Shown: positions 26,732 through 35,876 of the stretch, piece by piece
Layout: every line of letters begins with the position of its first letter
Position numbering within the stretch: the stretch's first letter is position 1
Source: G965267605 sp965267605
Lineage (GTDB): Bacteria > Bacteroidota > Bacteroidia > Flavobacteriales_E > Vicingaceae
Reading direction: 5' to 3'
DNA: 64,000 nt
NCBI GenBank assembly: GCA_965267605.1
Contig: OZ254088.1
Location: 248,001-312,000, forward strand
The notes under the pieces: model-generated
Databases searched by the model: none
What the model saw: only the letters and a program-made list of their open reading frames with translations
Told to the model about the DNA's origin: nothing
Position numbers and translations under genes: made by a program

Positions 26732-28050
26732 TTTTACTTTTCTCCCAAAAAATTTCCAATCGGCTTCGCTTTTCAAGTGGAGTTCTCGCTGATCTGCTCG
26801 GTGTAGACGTTCAGCTTACAAGTGAGGAACAGGAAGCCATGCAACACCATGGTCCTTTAATTTGCTATGGTTCCAATTTGGGAAAGGGAATCAGTGTTCC
26901 CGCAACTGGCTTGCTCCACGAAGGAGGAATCAAAGACCAGAACGTACAGGTTGAATTAGGTAATCCGATCATTAAGCTGTTCAAGCAGGAAGGAGATTAC
27001 ACGCTGGATTTTGACCTGTTCAGCTCCATCTTCTATCTGGTAACACGCTACGAAGAGTATCTGCCGAGCATTCGTGACGATCATGGAAGGTTTAAGGCAG
27101 AGGAGTCTCTCGCCTACAAGAACAATTTTCTTCAAAGACCAGTGGTAAACGAATGGGCGCGATGGTTCATTCAATTGCTACAAGAGAAGTACCCCGACTA
27201 TCACTGCCCCGGAACCCGTTTTGAGTACTTAAGCACGATAGATATAGACAATGCTTTTGCCTATAAGGAAAAGGGCGTTGTTCGAACTGTGGCGGCATCG
27301 TTGAAGGATTTCTTTACGCTGCATTGGGTTTCTTTCGTGAGGAGGTTTGCGGTGTTATTTGGCGGTAAGCGTGATCCATTCGATACGTTCGACCATATGC
27401 ATGCGTTGCATCAGAAGTATGGTTTAAGGGCCATCTACTTTTTCCTTTTGGCAGACTATGGCACCAATGATAAGAATGTGAACCCTCACAGTCGCAGGCT
27501 ACACTCTGTGATAAAATCTGTAGCGGATTACAACCGGGTTGGAATACACCCATCTTATGGGTCCAATACAGATGAAACGAAACTTCCCAGAGAGTTAAGG
27601 CGATTGCGGGAAATCGTTAATCGTGATGTCATGTGTTCCAGACAGCACTTTTTGATGATTCGTTTTCCGGAAACATATCGGAAGCTCATAGATCATGATA
27701 TTACGGAGGATTATTCTATGGGTTATCCCAGTACGCCTGGGTTCAGAGCAGGAATTGCCAGTCCATTCAATTTCTATGATCTTGAAATGGAGCAAAAAAC
27801 TGAATTGAAGATCTTCCCTTTCTGTATCATGGAGAGCTCGTTCTACTATTACATGAACACCACTCCAACAAATGCAATGAACCATATCCGGCAAATGGCA
27901 GAAGCGGTTTATGGAGTAAATGGGACTTTTATTACACTATGGCACAATGATTCACTTAGTGGTTTCAGCGTATGGAGAACCTGGAAGTCACTTTATGGAG
28001 ATACATTGGAGCTGGTAAATCAACTACAAAATGGAAGTAGTCAACCTTAG
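26728..28050 (+). CDS. Polysaccharide deacetylase family protein
   Basis: 440 residues, cytoplasmic by appearance. The N-terminal 150 residues resemble the DUF7033-type region often fused to Bacteroidota NodB-like deacetylases. The later part has STIDIDNAFAYKEKG (metal-site Asp-x-Asp), then RVGIHPSYGSN (His in the second metal motif), and a late active-site-like ITLWHND. The fold removes acetyl groups from N-acetylated sugars. TTG start overlaps the radC stop; it is retained because no better start allows coupling. Substrate unknown; glycan modification is inferred. Confidence 0.8.
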   Translation: MILLFSQKISNRLRFSSGVLADLLGVDVQLTSEEQEAMQHHGPLICYGSNLGKGISVPATGLLHEGGIKDQNVQVELGNPIIKLFKQEGDYTLDFDLFSSIFYLVTRYEEYLPSIRDDHGRFKAEESLAYKNNFLQRPVVNEWARWFIQLLQEKYPDYHCPGTRFEYLSTIDIDNAFAYKEKGVVRTVAASLKDFFTLHWVSFVRRFAVLFGGKRDPFDTFDHMHALHQKYGLRAIYFFLLADYGTNDKNVNPHSRRLHSVIKSVADYNRVGIHPSYGSNTDETKLPRELRRLREIVNRDVMCSRQHFLMIRFPETYRKLIDHDITEDYSMGYPSTPGFRAGIASPFNFYDLEMEQKTELKIFPFCIMESSFYYYMNTTPTNAMNHIRQMAEAVYGVNGTFITLWHNDSLSGFSVWRTWKSLYGDTLELVNQLQNGSSQP

Positions 28051-28681
28051 CGATAAAGACAGTATAGTATCTGCGTACCTTTCGGAGCTACGCAATGTGG
28101 ATGTTCAGAACGATAGACTTCGCTTCAGACAGAACCTGAGCAGAATTGCTATGCAATGTTCCTTTTTGATCAGTGAGGAGTTGGATTACATGAACAAACG
28201 GGTAACTACTCCGCTTGGTGAGGCGGATACCAGGGTGCTAGCAGATCAGCCGGTAGTTGCCTGCATTCTTCGCGCGGGCCTGGCCATGCACGAAGGCGTT
28301 ATGGAGGTATTCGAACATGCCGATCATGCATTTATTTCTGCTATGCGGGTTCACAATGATGATGGATCGTTTTCTATCGAACTAAACTATCTCGCGGCTA
28401 CAGACCTTGAAGGTAAAACAGTAATTCTGGCGGACCCGATGCTAGCCACGGGTGCCTCAATAATAACGGCTGTTGAAGCGTTAAAGAACAATGGCACTCC
28501 TTCGATGTTATACTTAATAAGTGCCATTGGCAGTCAAGAAGGAATCGACTATGTGGAGCAGCATCTGGATATTCCAGCGAAGTTATTCATAGGTGCGATT
28601 GATCCTGAATTGACGCCTGAGGCTTATATTAGTCCAGGTCTGGGAGATGCGGGAGACCTGGCGTACGGTGAGAAGATATGA
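28031..28681 (+). CDS. upp: Uracil phosphoribosyltransferase
   Basis: Makes UMP from uracil and PRPP in pyrimidine salvage. 216 residues with PVVACILRAGLAMHEG (uracil-site region), the PRPP loop ILADPMLATGASIITA, and a C-terminal uracil-binding stretch SPGLGDAGDLAYG. The ATG lies 20 bases inside the end of the deacetylase gene, and the stop overlaps the next gene (ATGA), so it is embedded in the radC run. Confidence 0.95.
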   Translation: MEVVNLSDKDSIVSAYLSELRNVDVQNDRLRFRQNLSRIAMQCSFLISEELDYMNKRVTTPLGEADTRVLADQPVVACILRAGLAMHEGVMEVFEHADHAFISAMRVHNDDGSFSIELNYLAATDLEGKTVILADPMLATGASIITAVEALKNNGTPSMLYLISAIGSQEGIDYVEQHLDIPAKLFIGAIDPELTPEAYISPGLGDAGDLAYGEKI

Positions 28682-29163
28682 CAATGGAACTTTTCTTGTT
28701 TGGGTTTGGGATGGGAACTTTCAAGTTCCTCTTTTCGCAGTGGTTGGTATTTGGCTACAGCGTGCAACGTGAGATAGGGGTGGACTTCTTCGGTTTGTTG
28801 ATTCCCACCATTGCAGGTGCGTGGACAAGCATGGGTGTATTTTATTTCGGTTCAGGATTTTTCATGAAACGTGCCGCTAAGAAGAGAAGGGATGCAGTTG
28901 CTGCAGCCATCGCTGCGGGTAAACCGATTCCCTTCAAGAGAAAATTCACAGGCATCAATAAGTTCGTGGTACGGATTAAAATGAACATAGGAATACATGC
29001 GGTAACATTCATTGCCCCACTGATCCTTTCCATACCTATTGGTTCAATCGTGTGCGCCAAGTTCTACAGGGATCACAAGTACACCTTTCTCTACATGATG
29101 GGCTTTTCATTGGCATACGCTGCTATTATGAGCACCATCATAACCTTTACAGCAGTTGGGTGA
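28678..29163 (+). CDS. Small multi-span membrane protein, unknown function
   Basis: 161 residues with about four hydrophobic segments (near 4-25, 36-62, 100-125, 132-157) split by a basic cytoplasmic loop (KRAAKKRRDAV ... PFKRKFTG). Positive-inside arrangement puts that loop in the cytoplasm. I do not recognise the family. It overlaps upp by 4 bases (ATGA) and yjjG by 8, so it is tightly coupled to two nucleotide-metabolism genes; transport of a nucleobase is possible but unproven. Confidence 0.7.
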   Translation: MTMELFLFGFGMGTFKFLFSQWLVFGYSVQREIGVDFFGLLIPTIAGAWTSMGVFYFGSGFFMKRAAKKRRDAVAAAIAAGKPIPFKRKFTGINKFVVRIKMNIGIHAVTFIAPLILSIPIGSIVCAKFYRDHKYTFLYMMGFSLAYAAIMSTIITFTAVG

Positions 29164-29851
29164 TATCGCCCATATATTCTTCGATCTCGATAGAACCCTC
29201 TGGGATTTTGATACCAACAGCAGGAACACTTTACTTGAACTATTTGAGCAACATTCAATGTCGGCTCATGGATTTGAACCTGAAGAATTCGTTTCCACCT
29301 ATTTTGAGATCAATGATAGGATGTGGGCAGCCTTCCGAAGAGGTGATATCTCCAAGGATAGATTGCGTATTTCGAGGTTCATTCAACTTCTATCAACTAA
29401 AGGGGTAGATAACGTTCATCTTGCTGAAGTCTTATCAGAGCAGTACATCAACATTTGTCCTAAAAAGAACGCACTTGTGGAAGGTACTATGGAGTTGATG
29501 GAGTCTCTAAGCGGTAATTATAAGCTTCATGTGATCACGAATGGTTTTAGGAGGGTACAGCGAATTAAGCTGGTCAACTCCGGGCTCAATAAATACTTTG
29601 ATCACCTGATAACATCGGAAGATGCTGGAGCCGCTAAACCTGACCGCAAGATCTTCGAGTATGCTGCTAAGCTTACGGGAGCTAAAAAACATGCGTCTTT
29701 AATGATCGGAGACCATGAAGACATTGATGTGTTGGGTGCCAACAATTTTGGTTGGACTTCGGTACTGTATAGCACCAGCGCAATGGATTCAAAAGCGAGT
29801 CACGTAGTACGTTCGTTAAAGGAATTCAGGGAACTACTGAATGCGGGCTAG
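29156..29851 (+). CDS. yjjG: HAD-family pyrimidine 5'-nucleotidase (YjjG type)
   Basis: 231 residues. HAD motif I FFDLDRTLWDFD (nucleophile and acid Asp), motif II VITNGF, motif III Lys in AAKPDRKIF, motif IV MIGDHEDIDVLGANNFG. The WDFD after motif I and the LEQH-like helical cap match YjjG/YfnB, which dephosphorylate non-canonical and canonical pyrimidine nucleotides. Start TTG overlaps the previous gene by 8 bases. Its last 18 bases overlap the convergent psd gene. Confidence 0.88.
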   Translation: MGDIAHIFFDLDRTLWDFDTNSRNTLLELFEQHSMSAHGFEPEEFVSTYFEINDRMWAAFRRGDISKDRLRISRFIQLLSTKGVDNVHLAEVLSEQYINICPKKNALVEGTMELMESLSGNYKLHVITNGFRRVQRIKLVNSGLNKYFDHLITSEDAGAAKPDRKIFEYAAKLTGAKKHASLMIGDHEDIDVLGANNFGWTSVLYSTSAMDSKASHVVRSLKEFRELLNAG

Positions 29852-30490
29852 TACGCTCACACCACCGGTAACTTTGTCATCAATATTCACAGTGATCTCC
29901 GCATCTGTTGGAACAAATACGTCAACACGGCTTCCGAACTTGATGAAGCCCATTTCTCCACCTTGTTCCGCCACATCACCTTCTTTACTGTAGTGAACTA
30001 TTCTTCTGGCCATGGCTCCAGCTATCTGTCGGAAAAGTACCGTAAGTTCTCCTTTGGTAACCGCAACCGAAGTTCGCTCATTCTCAGTAGATGATTTAGG
30101 ATGCCATGCAACGAGGTACTTTCCAGGATGGTATTTCACATAACTCACATCACCTGCGATAGGGTATAGGTTCTTGTGTACGTTCAGAGGAGACATGAAC
30201 ACCGATATCTGTTTGCAGTTGGTCTTCAATACTTCAGGTTCGTAGACATCTTCAATAACCACCACCTTTCCATCGGCCGGACTTATGATGGCTGACTCAT
30301 CTACCGTAATTGTTCTCTTTGGATTCCTGAAGAATTGCAGGATGATAATCATGATGAATGCAGCCAGAGCGTAGAGCAGCCATTGCAGCCAGAAGAGACT
30401 TTCGGGAATTACAAACCACGCCAGTGCACAAATACCACCAGATACAATGGTTGCAAGTATGATGGATGCTGTTCCTTCGCGGTGAATCAT
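29834..30490 (-). CDS. psd: Phosphatidylserine decarboxylase
   Basis: Turns phosphatidylserine into phosphatidylethanolamine at the inner membrane. 218 residues: two N-terminal membrane spans (ILATIVSGGICALAWFVI; LLYALAAFIMIIIL), then the catalytic part SPADGKVVVIEDV, SVFMSPLNVHKN and the self-cleavage motif KFGSRVDVF, where the Ser after Gly becomes the pyruvoyl group. This is the short Psd form. It ends the minus-strand run rsfS-ftsH-DUF2007-cdsA-psd, 12 bases after cdsA. Confidence 0.94.
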   Translation of the reverse strand: MIHREGTASIILATIVSGGICALAWFVIPESLFWLQWLLYALAAFIMIIILQFFRNPKRTITVDESAIISPADGKVVVIEDVYEPEVLKTNCKQISVFMSPLNVHKNLYPIAGDVSYVKYHPGKYLVAWHPKSSTENERTSVAVTKGELTVLFRQIAGAMARRIVHYSKEGDVAEQGGEMGFIKFGSRVDVFVPTDAEITVNIDDKVTGGVSVLARIQ

Positions 30491-30502
30491 TCGCTAAAGA
30501 TA

Positions 30503-31327
30503 TCAGAATACAAATAGAGAGAGATAAGCATAGCTCAACGGTGCGGCCAACAAAGTGCTATCAAATCTGTCTAATACCCCTCCATGACCAGGCATGATCT
30601 TACCAGAATCTTTTACTCTCGCATTTCTTTTCAACATTGATTCCACCAGGTCTCCAAGGGTTCCAGAACTTGTTATAAGCAGCCCCAGAATGATCCAATC
30701 AGTGATGGTATACAGGTCGAAAATGTAGAAGTTCGCAACTGCTACTCCTGTGCCGGCTATCACGCCCCCTAACGTTCCCTCCCATGTCTTCTTAGGTGAA
30801 ATGCGTTCAAACATCTTGTGTTTACCGAAGGACCTGCCAACAAGATAAGCTCCCGTGTCGTTGGCCCAGATCACAAAGAAATAGGCAAGGATAGGTTCGA
30901 AGTGATACTCAGTGTAAGTGCTGTACTGTTGATGACCCAGCAAGAGCAAACACGTGAACGGCAACGCGATGTAGAGCAATGGAACGAGCGATGTTCCCAG
31001 GTCATTCAAGGCCGAGTCGCTCTTCCTAAACAGCTTCGCGATAAGGATAACGGGTATCGCAATAAGGAAATATAGTAGAGAAGTAAGCTCGGTCTTTCTA
31101 AGAATCCATGCGGCCGTTATACCGAAGAACAACCCAGCTAGCAATAGCGCATCAAAGTAGTCTTTGCGGTTGCCGACTTTACTGGAGAGGTTAACGTACT
31201 CAAAAGTTCCAACAAGAATCAAGATTCCGGTTAGAGCCAGGGCGGTGTATTGATGTAGCATGAAGCTGCCCACCAGTACGATCACGAAGACCGCTGCCGT
31301 AATAGTTCTGGTAACAAAGCCGCTCAT
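30503..31327 (-). CDS. cdsA: Phosphatidate cytidylyltransferase
   Basis: Makes CDP-diacylglycerol from phosphatidate and CTP, the branch point to phosphatidylserine. 274 residues with seven or eight membrane segments and the CdsA signature near the C terminus (KRNARVKDSGKIMPGHGGVLDRFDS). The start overlaps the stop of the DUF2007 gene by 4 bases. psd, two steps later in the same pathway, lies directly downstream. Confidence 0.95.
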   Translation of the reverse strand: MSGFVTRTITAAVFVIVLVGSFMLHQYTALALTGILILVGTFEYVNLSSKVGNRKDYFDALLLAGLFFGITAAWILRKTELTSLLYFLIAIPVILIAKLFRKSDSALNDLGTSLVPLLYIALPFTCLLLLGHQQYSTYTEYHFEPILAYFFVIWANDTGAYLVGRSFGKHKMFERISPKKTWEGTLGGVIAGTGVAVANFYIFDLYTITDWIILGLLITSSGTLGDLVESMLKRNARVKDSGKIMPGHGGVLDRFDSTLLAAPLSYAYLSLFVF

Positions 31328-31551
31328 TTCTTGGCTTTTTCAGCTATTTGTTTGGCTTGCAATGCATCTTCTTTCTTGACGTATAGATCGAGATCCGCAG
31401 ATATCCCGTTTGCCGGTAGCATGGAATCTGATTTGTTGATGATGAAAGAAACGATTCCTACTTCATCCAGCATACTGCTCACCAGGTGGATGAAATGGGA
31501 CTGGGTAGTAGAAAGAATCTTAACCCAATTATGTGATAGCTTCTGGTCCAT
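31324..31551 (-). CDS. Small DUF2007-type (putative signal-transducing) protein
   Basis: 75 residues beginning MDQKLSHNWVKILSTTQSHF. The pattern W-(V/I)-K-I-x-S-T-T-Q ... MLDEVGI-x-x-x-IINK-x-DS ... LDLYVKKEDALQAKQI matches DUF2007, a small ferredoxin-like fold of unknown role. A longer frame (to 31644) only reads through ftsH antisense-free coding in another frame. The chosen ATG lies 23 bases inside the end of ftsH, and the stop overlaps cdsA. Confidence 0.82.
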   Translation of the reverse strand: MDQKLSHNWVKILSTTQSHFIHLVSSMLDEVGIVSFIINKSDSMLPANGISADLDLYVKKEDALQAKQIAEKAKK

Positions 31552-33604
31552 CTTGAGGCTCCTCATCGGCTCCCGATGGCTCCTCAGATGGTGCTTCCTC
31601 GGAAGTACCATTGCTGGCAGTCTCTTCTGTAACTTCTGAAGCAACGTGAGGAGCTTCTTCTTTTACTTCTTCAGCTGCGGCTAGCAGTTCATCAGAGCCA
31701 CTCTCCTTGAAAGGTCTTTTACCAAAGATCTTTTCAACGTCTTCCTTAAAGATAACCTCTTTCTCTAAAAGTAATTCTGCCAGTTGGGTCAACTTATCCT
31801 CATTGTTTCTTAGGATACCGAGTGTTCTCTGGTAAGCGGCTTCAATCATCGCGCTTACTTCCTCATCGATCACTTCACCCGTTTTTTCACTCCAGGGCTT
31901 GTTGAAGCCCATGTCATTCTGACCCGTAGAATCGTAGTAGCTTATGTTTCCGATCTTTTCGTTCAGTCCATAGATGGTAACCATCGCGTACGCTTGCTTG
32001 GTGATCTTCTCAAGGTCGCTAAGCGCTCCAGTTGAAACTTTGCCGAAGATCAATTCCTCAGCAGCACGACCGCCAAGAGCAGCACACATTTCGTCCAACA
32101 TCTGCTCAGCAGTTGTAATCTGTCTCTCCTCCGGGAGATACCATGCTGCTCCCAAGGACTTTCCTCTGGGAACAATGGTCACTTTTACCAATGGATTCGC
32201 GTGTTCGGTTAACCAACTTACAGCGGCATGACCAGCTTCATGATATGCGATCACCTTCTTCTCTTCATCCGTGATGATCTTATTCTTCTTCTCAAGACCA
32301 CCAATAATTCTATCCACCGCATCAAGGAAGTCTTGTTGCGAAACGAACTTCTTTTGTTTCCTTGCAGCGATCAACGCAGCTTCGTTACAAATGTTCGCGA
32401 TGTCTGCACCGCTAAATCCTGGAGATTGTTTAGCAAGGAATTCAGCATCTACTGAATCATCGATCTTAATCGGTCGGAGATGAACCTTAAAGATGTCTTT
32501 ACGCTCAACAAGGTCCGGTAGATCAACGTAAATCTGCCTGTCAAACCTACCTGCCCTGGTAAGGGCGCGGTCTAGCACATCTGCACGGTTCGTTGCTGCT
32601 AGCAAGATCACCCCGTTATTGGTGCCGAAACCATCCATTTCTGTTAAAAGCTGGTTCAACGTACTTTCTCTTTCATCATTAGCGCCTTGCGCGATGCCTT
32701 TACCACGGGCACGCCCAATGGCATCGATTTCATCAATAAAGATGATTGCTGGAGCTTTCTCTTTAGCCTGTTTGAACAAGTCTCTTACTCGTGAAGCACC
32801 CACTCCTACGAACATCTCTACGAAATCTGAGCCAGAAAGCGAGAAGAAAGGAACCTTGGCTTCTCCTGCAACGGCTTTTGCCAGAAGGGTTTTCCCAGTT
32901 CCCGGAGGGCCTATTAATAGCGCCCCTTTCGGAATCTTGGCTCCAAGCTCGGTGTATTTCTTCGGATTTTTCAGGAAGTCTACAATTTCCTGGATTTCCT
33001 CTTTCGCGCCTTCAAGACCTGCCACATCCTTAAATGTGACATTAACGCTCTTCTCTTTGTCGAAGAGTTGTGCTTTGGATTTGCCAATGTTGAATATCTG
33101 ACCTCCGGGGCCTCCGCCACCGGTCATTCTTCGCATAATGAATACCCAGATCGCGATCAAAATCACCAAAGGAAGCAACCAGCTCAGCAAATTGCCCAGC
33201 CATTCTTCCTGTTTCTCGTATCCGTAAATGAAATCCTGGTCGGCACTCCAGAGCTCTACCTTTTCCTGAAACCTCCCGAGGTCTCCGAACTGAACTTCGT
33301 AGTGTGGGCCCGTTCCCTTCTTTGCTCCAAAGAAACCATTCCTGATCTTCTTGTTGTGTGGTTCCTGGTTGAGGTATTCTGATTTTACCGTGATCTGTGC
33401 AACATCGTCATTGTACTGAATCTTCTTGATTTCTCCCTTTTCAACCATTTCTTCTAACTCCTTCAGGGAGATAGAGTTATAATTAAATGAAGAACCAAAA
33501 AGTGCAAATGTGATGAATGCAACGCCTATGATGGCGTATATCCAATAGAAATTGAACGGCTTGCCGCTACCCGGTGTCTTTTTCCCTCCAGTCTTGTCGC
33601 TCAT
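31529..33604 (-). CDS. ftsH: ATP-dependent zinc metalloprotease FtsH
   Basis: Membrane AAA+ protease that degrades misassembled membrane proteins and short-lived regulators. 691 residues: membrane span near 14-35, a periplasmic segment, span near 133-155 ending IMRRM, Walker A GPPGTGKT (near 231), Walker B IIFIDEIDAIG, the second region of homology and the zinc site HEAGHAAVSWL (near 452). The C-terminal 60 residues are Glu/Ala/Pro-rich and probably disordered. rsfS is 29 bases upstream. Confidence 0.97.
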   Translation of the reverse strand: MSDKTGGKKTPGSGKPFNFYWIYAIIGVAFITFALFGSSFNYNSISLKELEEMVEKGEIKKIQYNDDVAQITVKSEYLNQEPHNKKIRNGFFGAKKGTGPHYEVQFGDLGRFQEKVELWSADQDFIYGYEKQEEWLGNLLSWLLPLVILIAIWVFIMRRMTGGGGPGGQIFNIGKSKAQLFDKEKSVNVTFKDVAGLEGAKEEIQEIVDFLKNPKKYTELGAKIPKGALLIGPPGTGKTLLAKAVAGEAKVPFFSLSGSDFVEMFVGVGASRVRDLFKQAKEKAPAIIFIDEIDAIGRARGKGIAQGANDERESTLNQLLTEMDGFGTNNGVILLAATNRADVLDRALTRAGRFDRQIYVDLPDLVERKDIFKVHLRPIKIDDSVDAEFLAKQSPGFSGADIANICNEAALIAARKQKKFVSQQDFLDAVDRIIGGLEKKNKIITDEEKKVIAYHEAGHAAVSWLTEHANPLVKVTIVPRGKSLGAAWYLPEERQITTAEQMLDEMCAALGGRAAEELIFGKVSTGALSDLEKITKQAYAMVTIYGLNEKIGNISYYDSTGQNDMGFNKPWSEKTGEVIDEEVSAMIEAAYQRTLGILRNNEDKLTQLAELLLEKEVIFKEDVEKIFGKRPFKESGSDELLAAAEEVKEEAPHVASEVTEETASNGTSEEAPSEEPSGADEEPQDGPEAIT

Positions 33605-33633
33605 AATGTTTGTTTAACTGTACTGCGTTCGCT

Positions 33634-34002
33634 TTATGCTATTTTGGCGGTCTCTGCATCTGCCCAAAGGGCTTCCAGATTGTAAAACTCCCGAATGTCT
33701 TTTTGGAACACGTGAACTACAACATTTACGTAATCCATGAGTACCCATTCAGAACTCTGTTTGCCTTCAATGCTAATGGGTTTATCGCCCAAAGCCTCCC
33801 TTACCTCTTTTTCAATCGAATCAGTAATCGCATCTACCTGGGTATTGGAAGTACCCGAGCAAATGATAAAGTAATCTGTTACTGCGTTGGGAAGATTTTT
33901 GAGGTTCAGAGTGACGATATCCTCGCCCTTTTTTTCCTGAATTCCGTGGACAATTACATCCGCTAATAAATCTGACCCCTTCTTAACGTTTTTACCCGCC
34001 AT
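33634..34002 (-). CDS. rsfS: Ribosomal silencing factor RsfS
   Basis: 122 residues. RsfS binds L14 on the 50S subunit and blocks subunit joining in slow growth. Family features: VIVHGIQEKKGEDIVTLNL, DYFIICSGTSNTQVDAI and WVLMDYVNVVVHVFQKDIREFYNLEALWADA. First gene of the run rsfS-ftsH-DUF2007-cdsA-psd. Confidence 0.95.
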   Translation of the reverse strand: MAGKNVKKGSDLLADVIVHGIQEKKGEDIVTLNLKNLPNAVTDYFIICSGTSNTQVDAITDSIEKEVREALGDKPISIEGKQSSEWVLMDYVNVVVHVFQKDIREFYNLEALWADAETAKIA

Positions 34003-34024
34003 TCGCTTGATTCATGCAAACGCC

Positions 34025-34032
34025 CAAAAATA
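34025..34032 (-). promoter_or_regulatory. -7 box (TATTTTTG) of the rsfS-ftsH run
   Basis: Matches TAnnTTTG on the minus strand, 22 bases before the rsfS start. It probably drives the five-gene run down to psd. Confidence 0.55.
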
Positions 34033-34084
34033 GTGTTTTTTAAGTTGTTCTTTATTTCTAACATTTGATCAATCAAAGTGTTCA

Positions 34085-34804
34085 GTGGACTTTCGAATAA
34101 TTAGGGAAGAGGAGGTTAACTCTACTAATGAGGTATTAAGGGCACTCATAAAAACGGGAGTGAACGAACCTTTAGTACTCGTTGCCCAACATCAAACAGC
34201 AGGTAAAGGGCAATTTGATCGCCAATGGGATAGCGAATCCGGTGAAAACCTGCTGTGCTCCTTCTACGTTCCCGGCCCCGTATTCCCCGCAAGCTCCGCG
34301 TTCCATATTAGCATGATTGCAGCATTGTCAGTAGTGGGAGTATTAAAGGAAAAGGAGATAGAAGCAATGGTCAAATGGCCCAATGACATTCTCGTGGATA
34401 TGGAAAAGATATGTGGGATTCTCATTGAAAATGTCATCAAGGATCAATATGTAGGTGGGTCAATTGTTGGTATAGGATTGAATGTCAACCAATCCCGCTT
34501 TCAGATTGAAAATGCTACATCTATGTATCTGAGGGCTGGCATGGCATTTTCGTTGGAAGATGTACTCAAAGGGTTAGCACAAACGATTTCGTGTTGGATT
34601 GACGATTATGTTCATCAACCTTCGGCATTAACAAGTAGGTACCTATCCACTCTTTACGGTTATGGTCAGGTAGTGCCTGCAATAATTGGAGATAAGGAAG
34701 TGCAGTGTGAGATCAAGAACGTACTTAATGATGGCAGACTTGTCGTTCAAATGGACGGTGAGGAGCACACCTTCATGCAGGGTGACATCAAGCTGATGCG
34801 CTAG
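34085..34804 (+). CDS. birA: Biotin-[acetyl-CoA-carboxylase] ligase, group I (no DNA-binding domain)
   Basis: Attaches biotin to carboxylase carrier proteins through biotinyl-AMP. 239 residues: VNSTNEVLRALI, AQHQTAGKGQFDRQWDSESGENL (the adenylate-binding GxGQxxRxW-type loop, here GKGQFDRQW), KWPNDILVD (catalytic Lys) and GIGLNVNQ. There is no N-terminal helix-turn-helix, so it cannot act as a repressor in the E. coli way. GTG start is chosen because it lies right before the first beta strand. The stop shares CTAG with the convergent SRPBCC gene. Confidence 0.92.
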   Translation: MDFRIIREEEVNSTNEVLRALIKTGVNEPLVLVAQHQTAGKGQFDRQWDSESGENLLCSFYVPGPVFPASSAFHISMIAALSVVGVLKEKEIEAMVKWPNDILVDMEKICGILIENVIKDQYVGGSIVGIGLNVNQSRFQIENATSMYLRAGMAFSLEDVLKGLAQTISCWIDDYVHQPSALTSRYLSTLYGYGQVVPAIIGDKEVQCEIKNVLNDGRLVVQMDGEEHTFMQGDIKLMR

Positions 34805-35202
34805 GCGTAATGCGCTTTTAAATTTTCGGCCATCATTCCAAGAAAGTTCTTCAAAGGGTTCTCGATCATCATTTTCATAAAAGCGTTGACATCCCCATCG
34901 AACTGAATTGTCACCTTACTTTCCTCTCCCTCTTCAGCTACCACAATCTTCATTTCAAATGGAAAAGGATTCTTGCCCTCCGAGATCATTTTGATGCTTC
35001 CTGCTTCTTGTTGCTCATCCAACTTCATGGATATTTCGGCCATACCATCGATGGTAAAACGTAGCGTAGACTGTGTACTTACAACGTTGGAAACTTTATC
35101 CTGCGGTAGGATAGTGGGAATATTATTGAGATCACTGAGGTACGTATGCACCTCCTGATTGCTTGCAGGAATAATGTCAGTCGCTTCGGTTATTCTATTC
35201 AT
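34801..35202 (-). CDS. SRPBCC-fold protein, unknown ligand
   Basis: 133 residues from ATG 35202 (MNRITEATDIIPASNQEVHTYLSDLNNIPTIL), with the alternating strands and long C-terminal helix (MMIENPLKNFLGMMAENLKAHYA) of START/SRPBCC proteins, which bind hydrophobic ligands in a deep cavity. The ligand is unknown. The start overlaps the pyrE stop (ATGA), indicating coupling. An upstream in-frame start (35217) lies inside pyrE and is less likely. Confidence 0.72.
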   Translation of the reverse strand: MNRITEATDIIPASNQEVHTYLSDLNNIPTILPQDKVSNVVSTQSTLRFTIDGMAEISMKLDEQQEAGSIKMISEGKNPFPFEMKIVVAEEGEESKVTIQFDGDVNAFMKMMIENPLKNFLGMMAENLKAHYA

Positions 35203-35846
35203 GCTGGTACGTTCCACAGAGAAGGTTCTTCTCTCCAGGCTCTCAATGATTCAAGGTCACTTTCTGATGCGAATCCGGTGATAACTGCCCTATCGATTAG
35301 ATGATCGTAATCGCTCAACGAGATCAATTGAACGCCAGCAGCTTCGAAGTTGTCTTCGGCAGCCTGGAATCCATAAGTAAAGATGGAGACCATTCCGGTA
35401 ATGATCAGTCCGGCATCACGCAGCGCTTCAACAGCACGTAAGCTACTTCCACCCGTTGAAACAAGGTCTTCCACTACGATCACTTGCTGTCCAGGTGTAT
35501 ACTCTCCTTCAATCTGATTGCCAAGCCCGTGCTCTTTCTTCGAAGAACGAACATAACAGAAAGGAACACCAAGGTCTTGGGCCACCAACACTCCTTGGGC
35601 AATTCCACCCGTTGCAACTCCTGCAATCATGTTGGGCGAACTAAATTTTCTGTCGATAACCTCTACCAGTTTTTGCCTGATGAAGGTGCGTACACGAGGA
35701 TGTGATAGGGTTTTTCTGTTGTCACAATAAATGGGAGAATTCCATCCGGAGGCCCACTTAAAAGGATCGTTAGGTTGAAGTTCAATTGCCTTAACTTGCA
35801 GAAGAAAATCTGCAACCTGATGCGCTGTTTCCTCGTTGTAGATCAT
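35199..35846 (-). CDS. pyrE: Orotate phosphoribosyltransferase
   Basis: Fifth step of de novo UMP synthesis: orotate plus PRPP to OMP. 215 residues with IAGVATGGIAQGVLVA, YVRSSKKEHGLGNQIEG (catalytic Lys loop) and the PRPP motif VIVVEDLVSTGGSS. Its position close to a Nudix gene and birA is not a known pyrimidine operon. The partner pyrF is not seen. Confidence 0.95.
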   Translation of the reverse strand: MIYNEETAHQVADFLLQVKAIELQPNDPFKWASGWNSPIYCDNRKTLSHPRVRTFIRQKLVEVIDRKFSSPNMIAGVATGGIAQGVLVAQDLGVPFCYVRSSKKEHGLGNQIEGEYTPGQQVIVVEDLVSTGGSSLRAVEALRDAGLIITGMVSIFTYGFQAAEDNFEAAGVQLISLSDYDHLIDRAVITGFASESDLESLRAWREEPSLWNVPA

Positions 35847-35876
35847 ACGGCAAATATGAGCAAAAAATAAGGTCAG

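Noticed and set aside
32619..33101. Open plus-strand frame of about 160 codons opposite ftsH
   Set aside because: Antisense to the conserved AAA domain, so it stays open only as a by-product of codon use.
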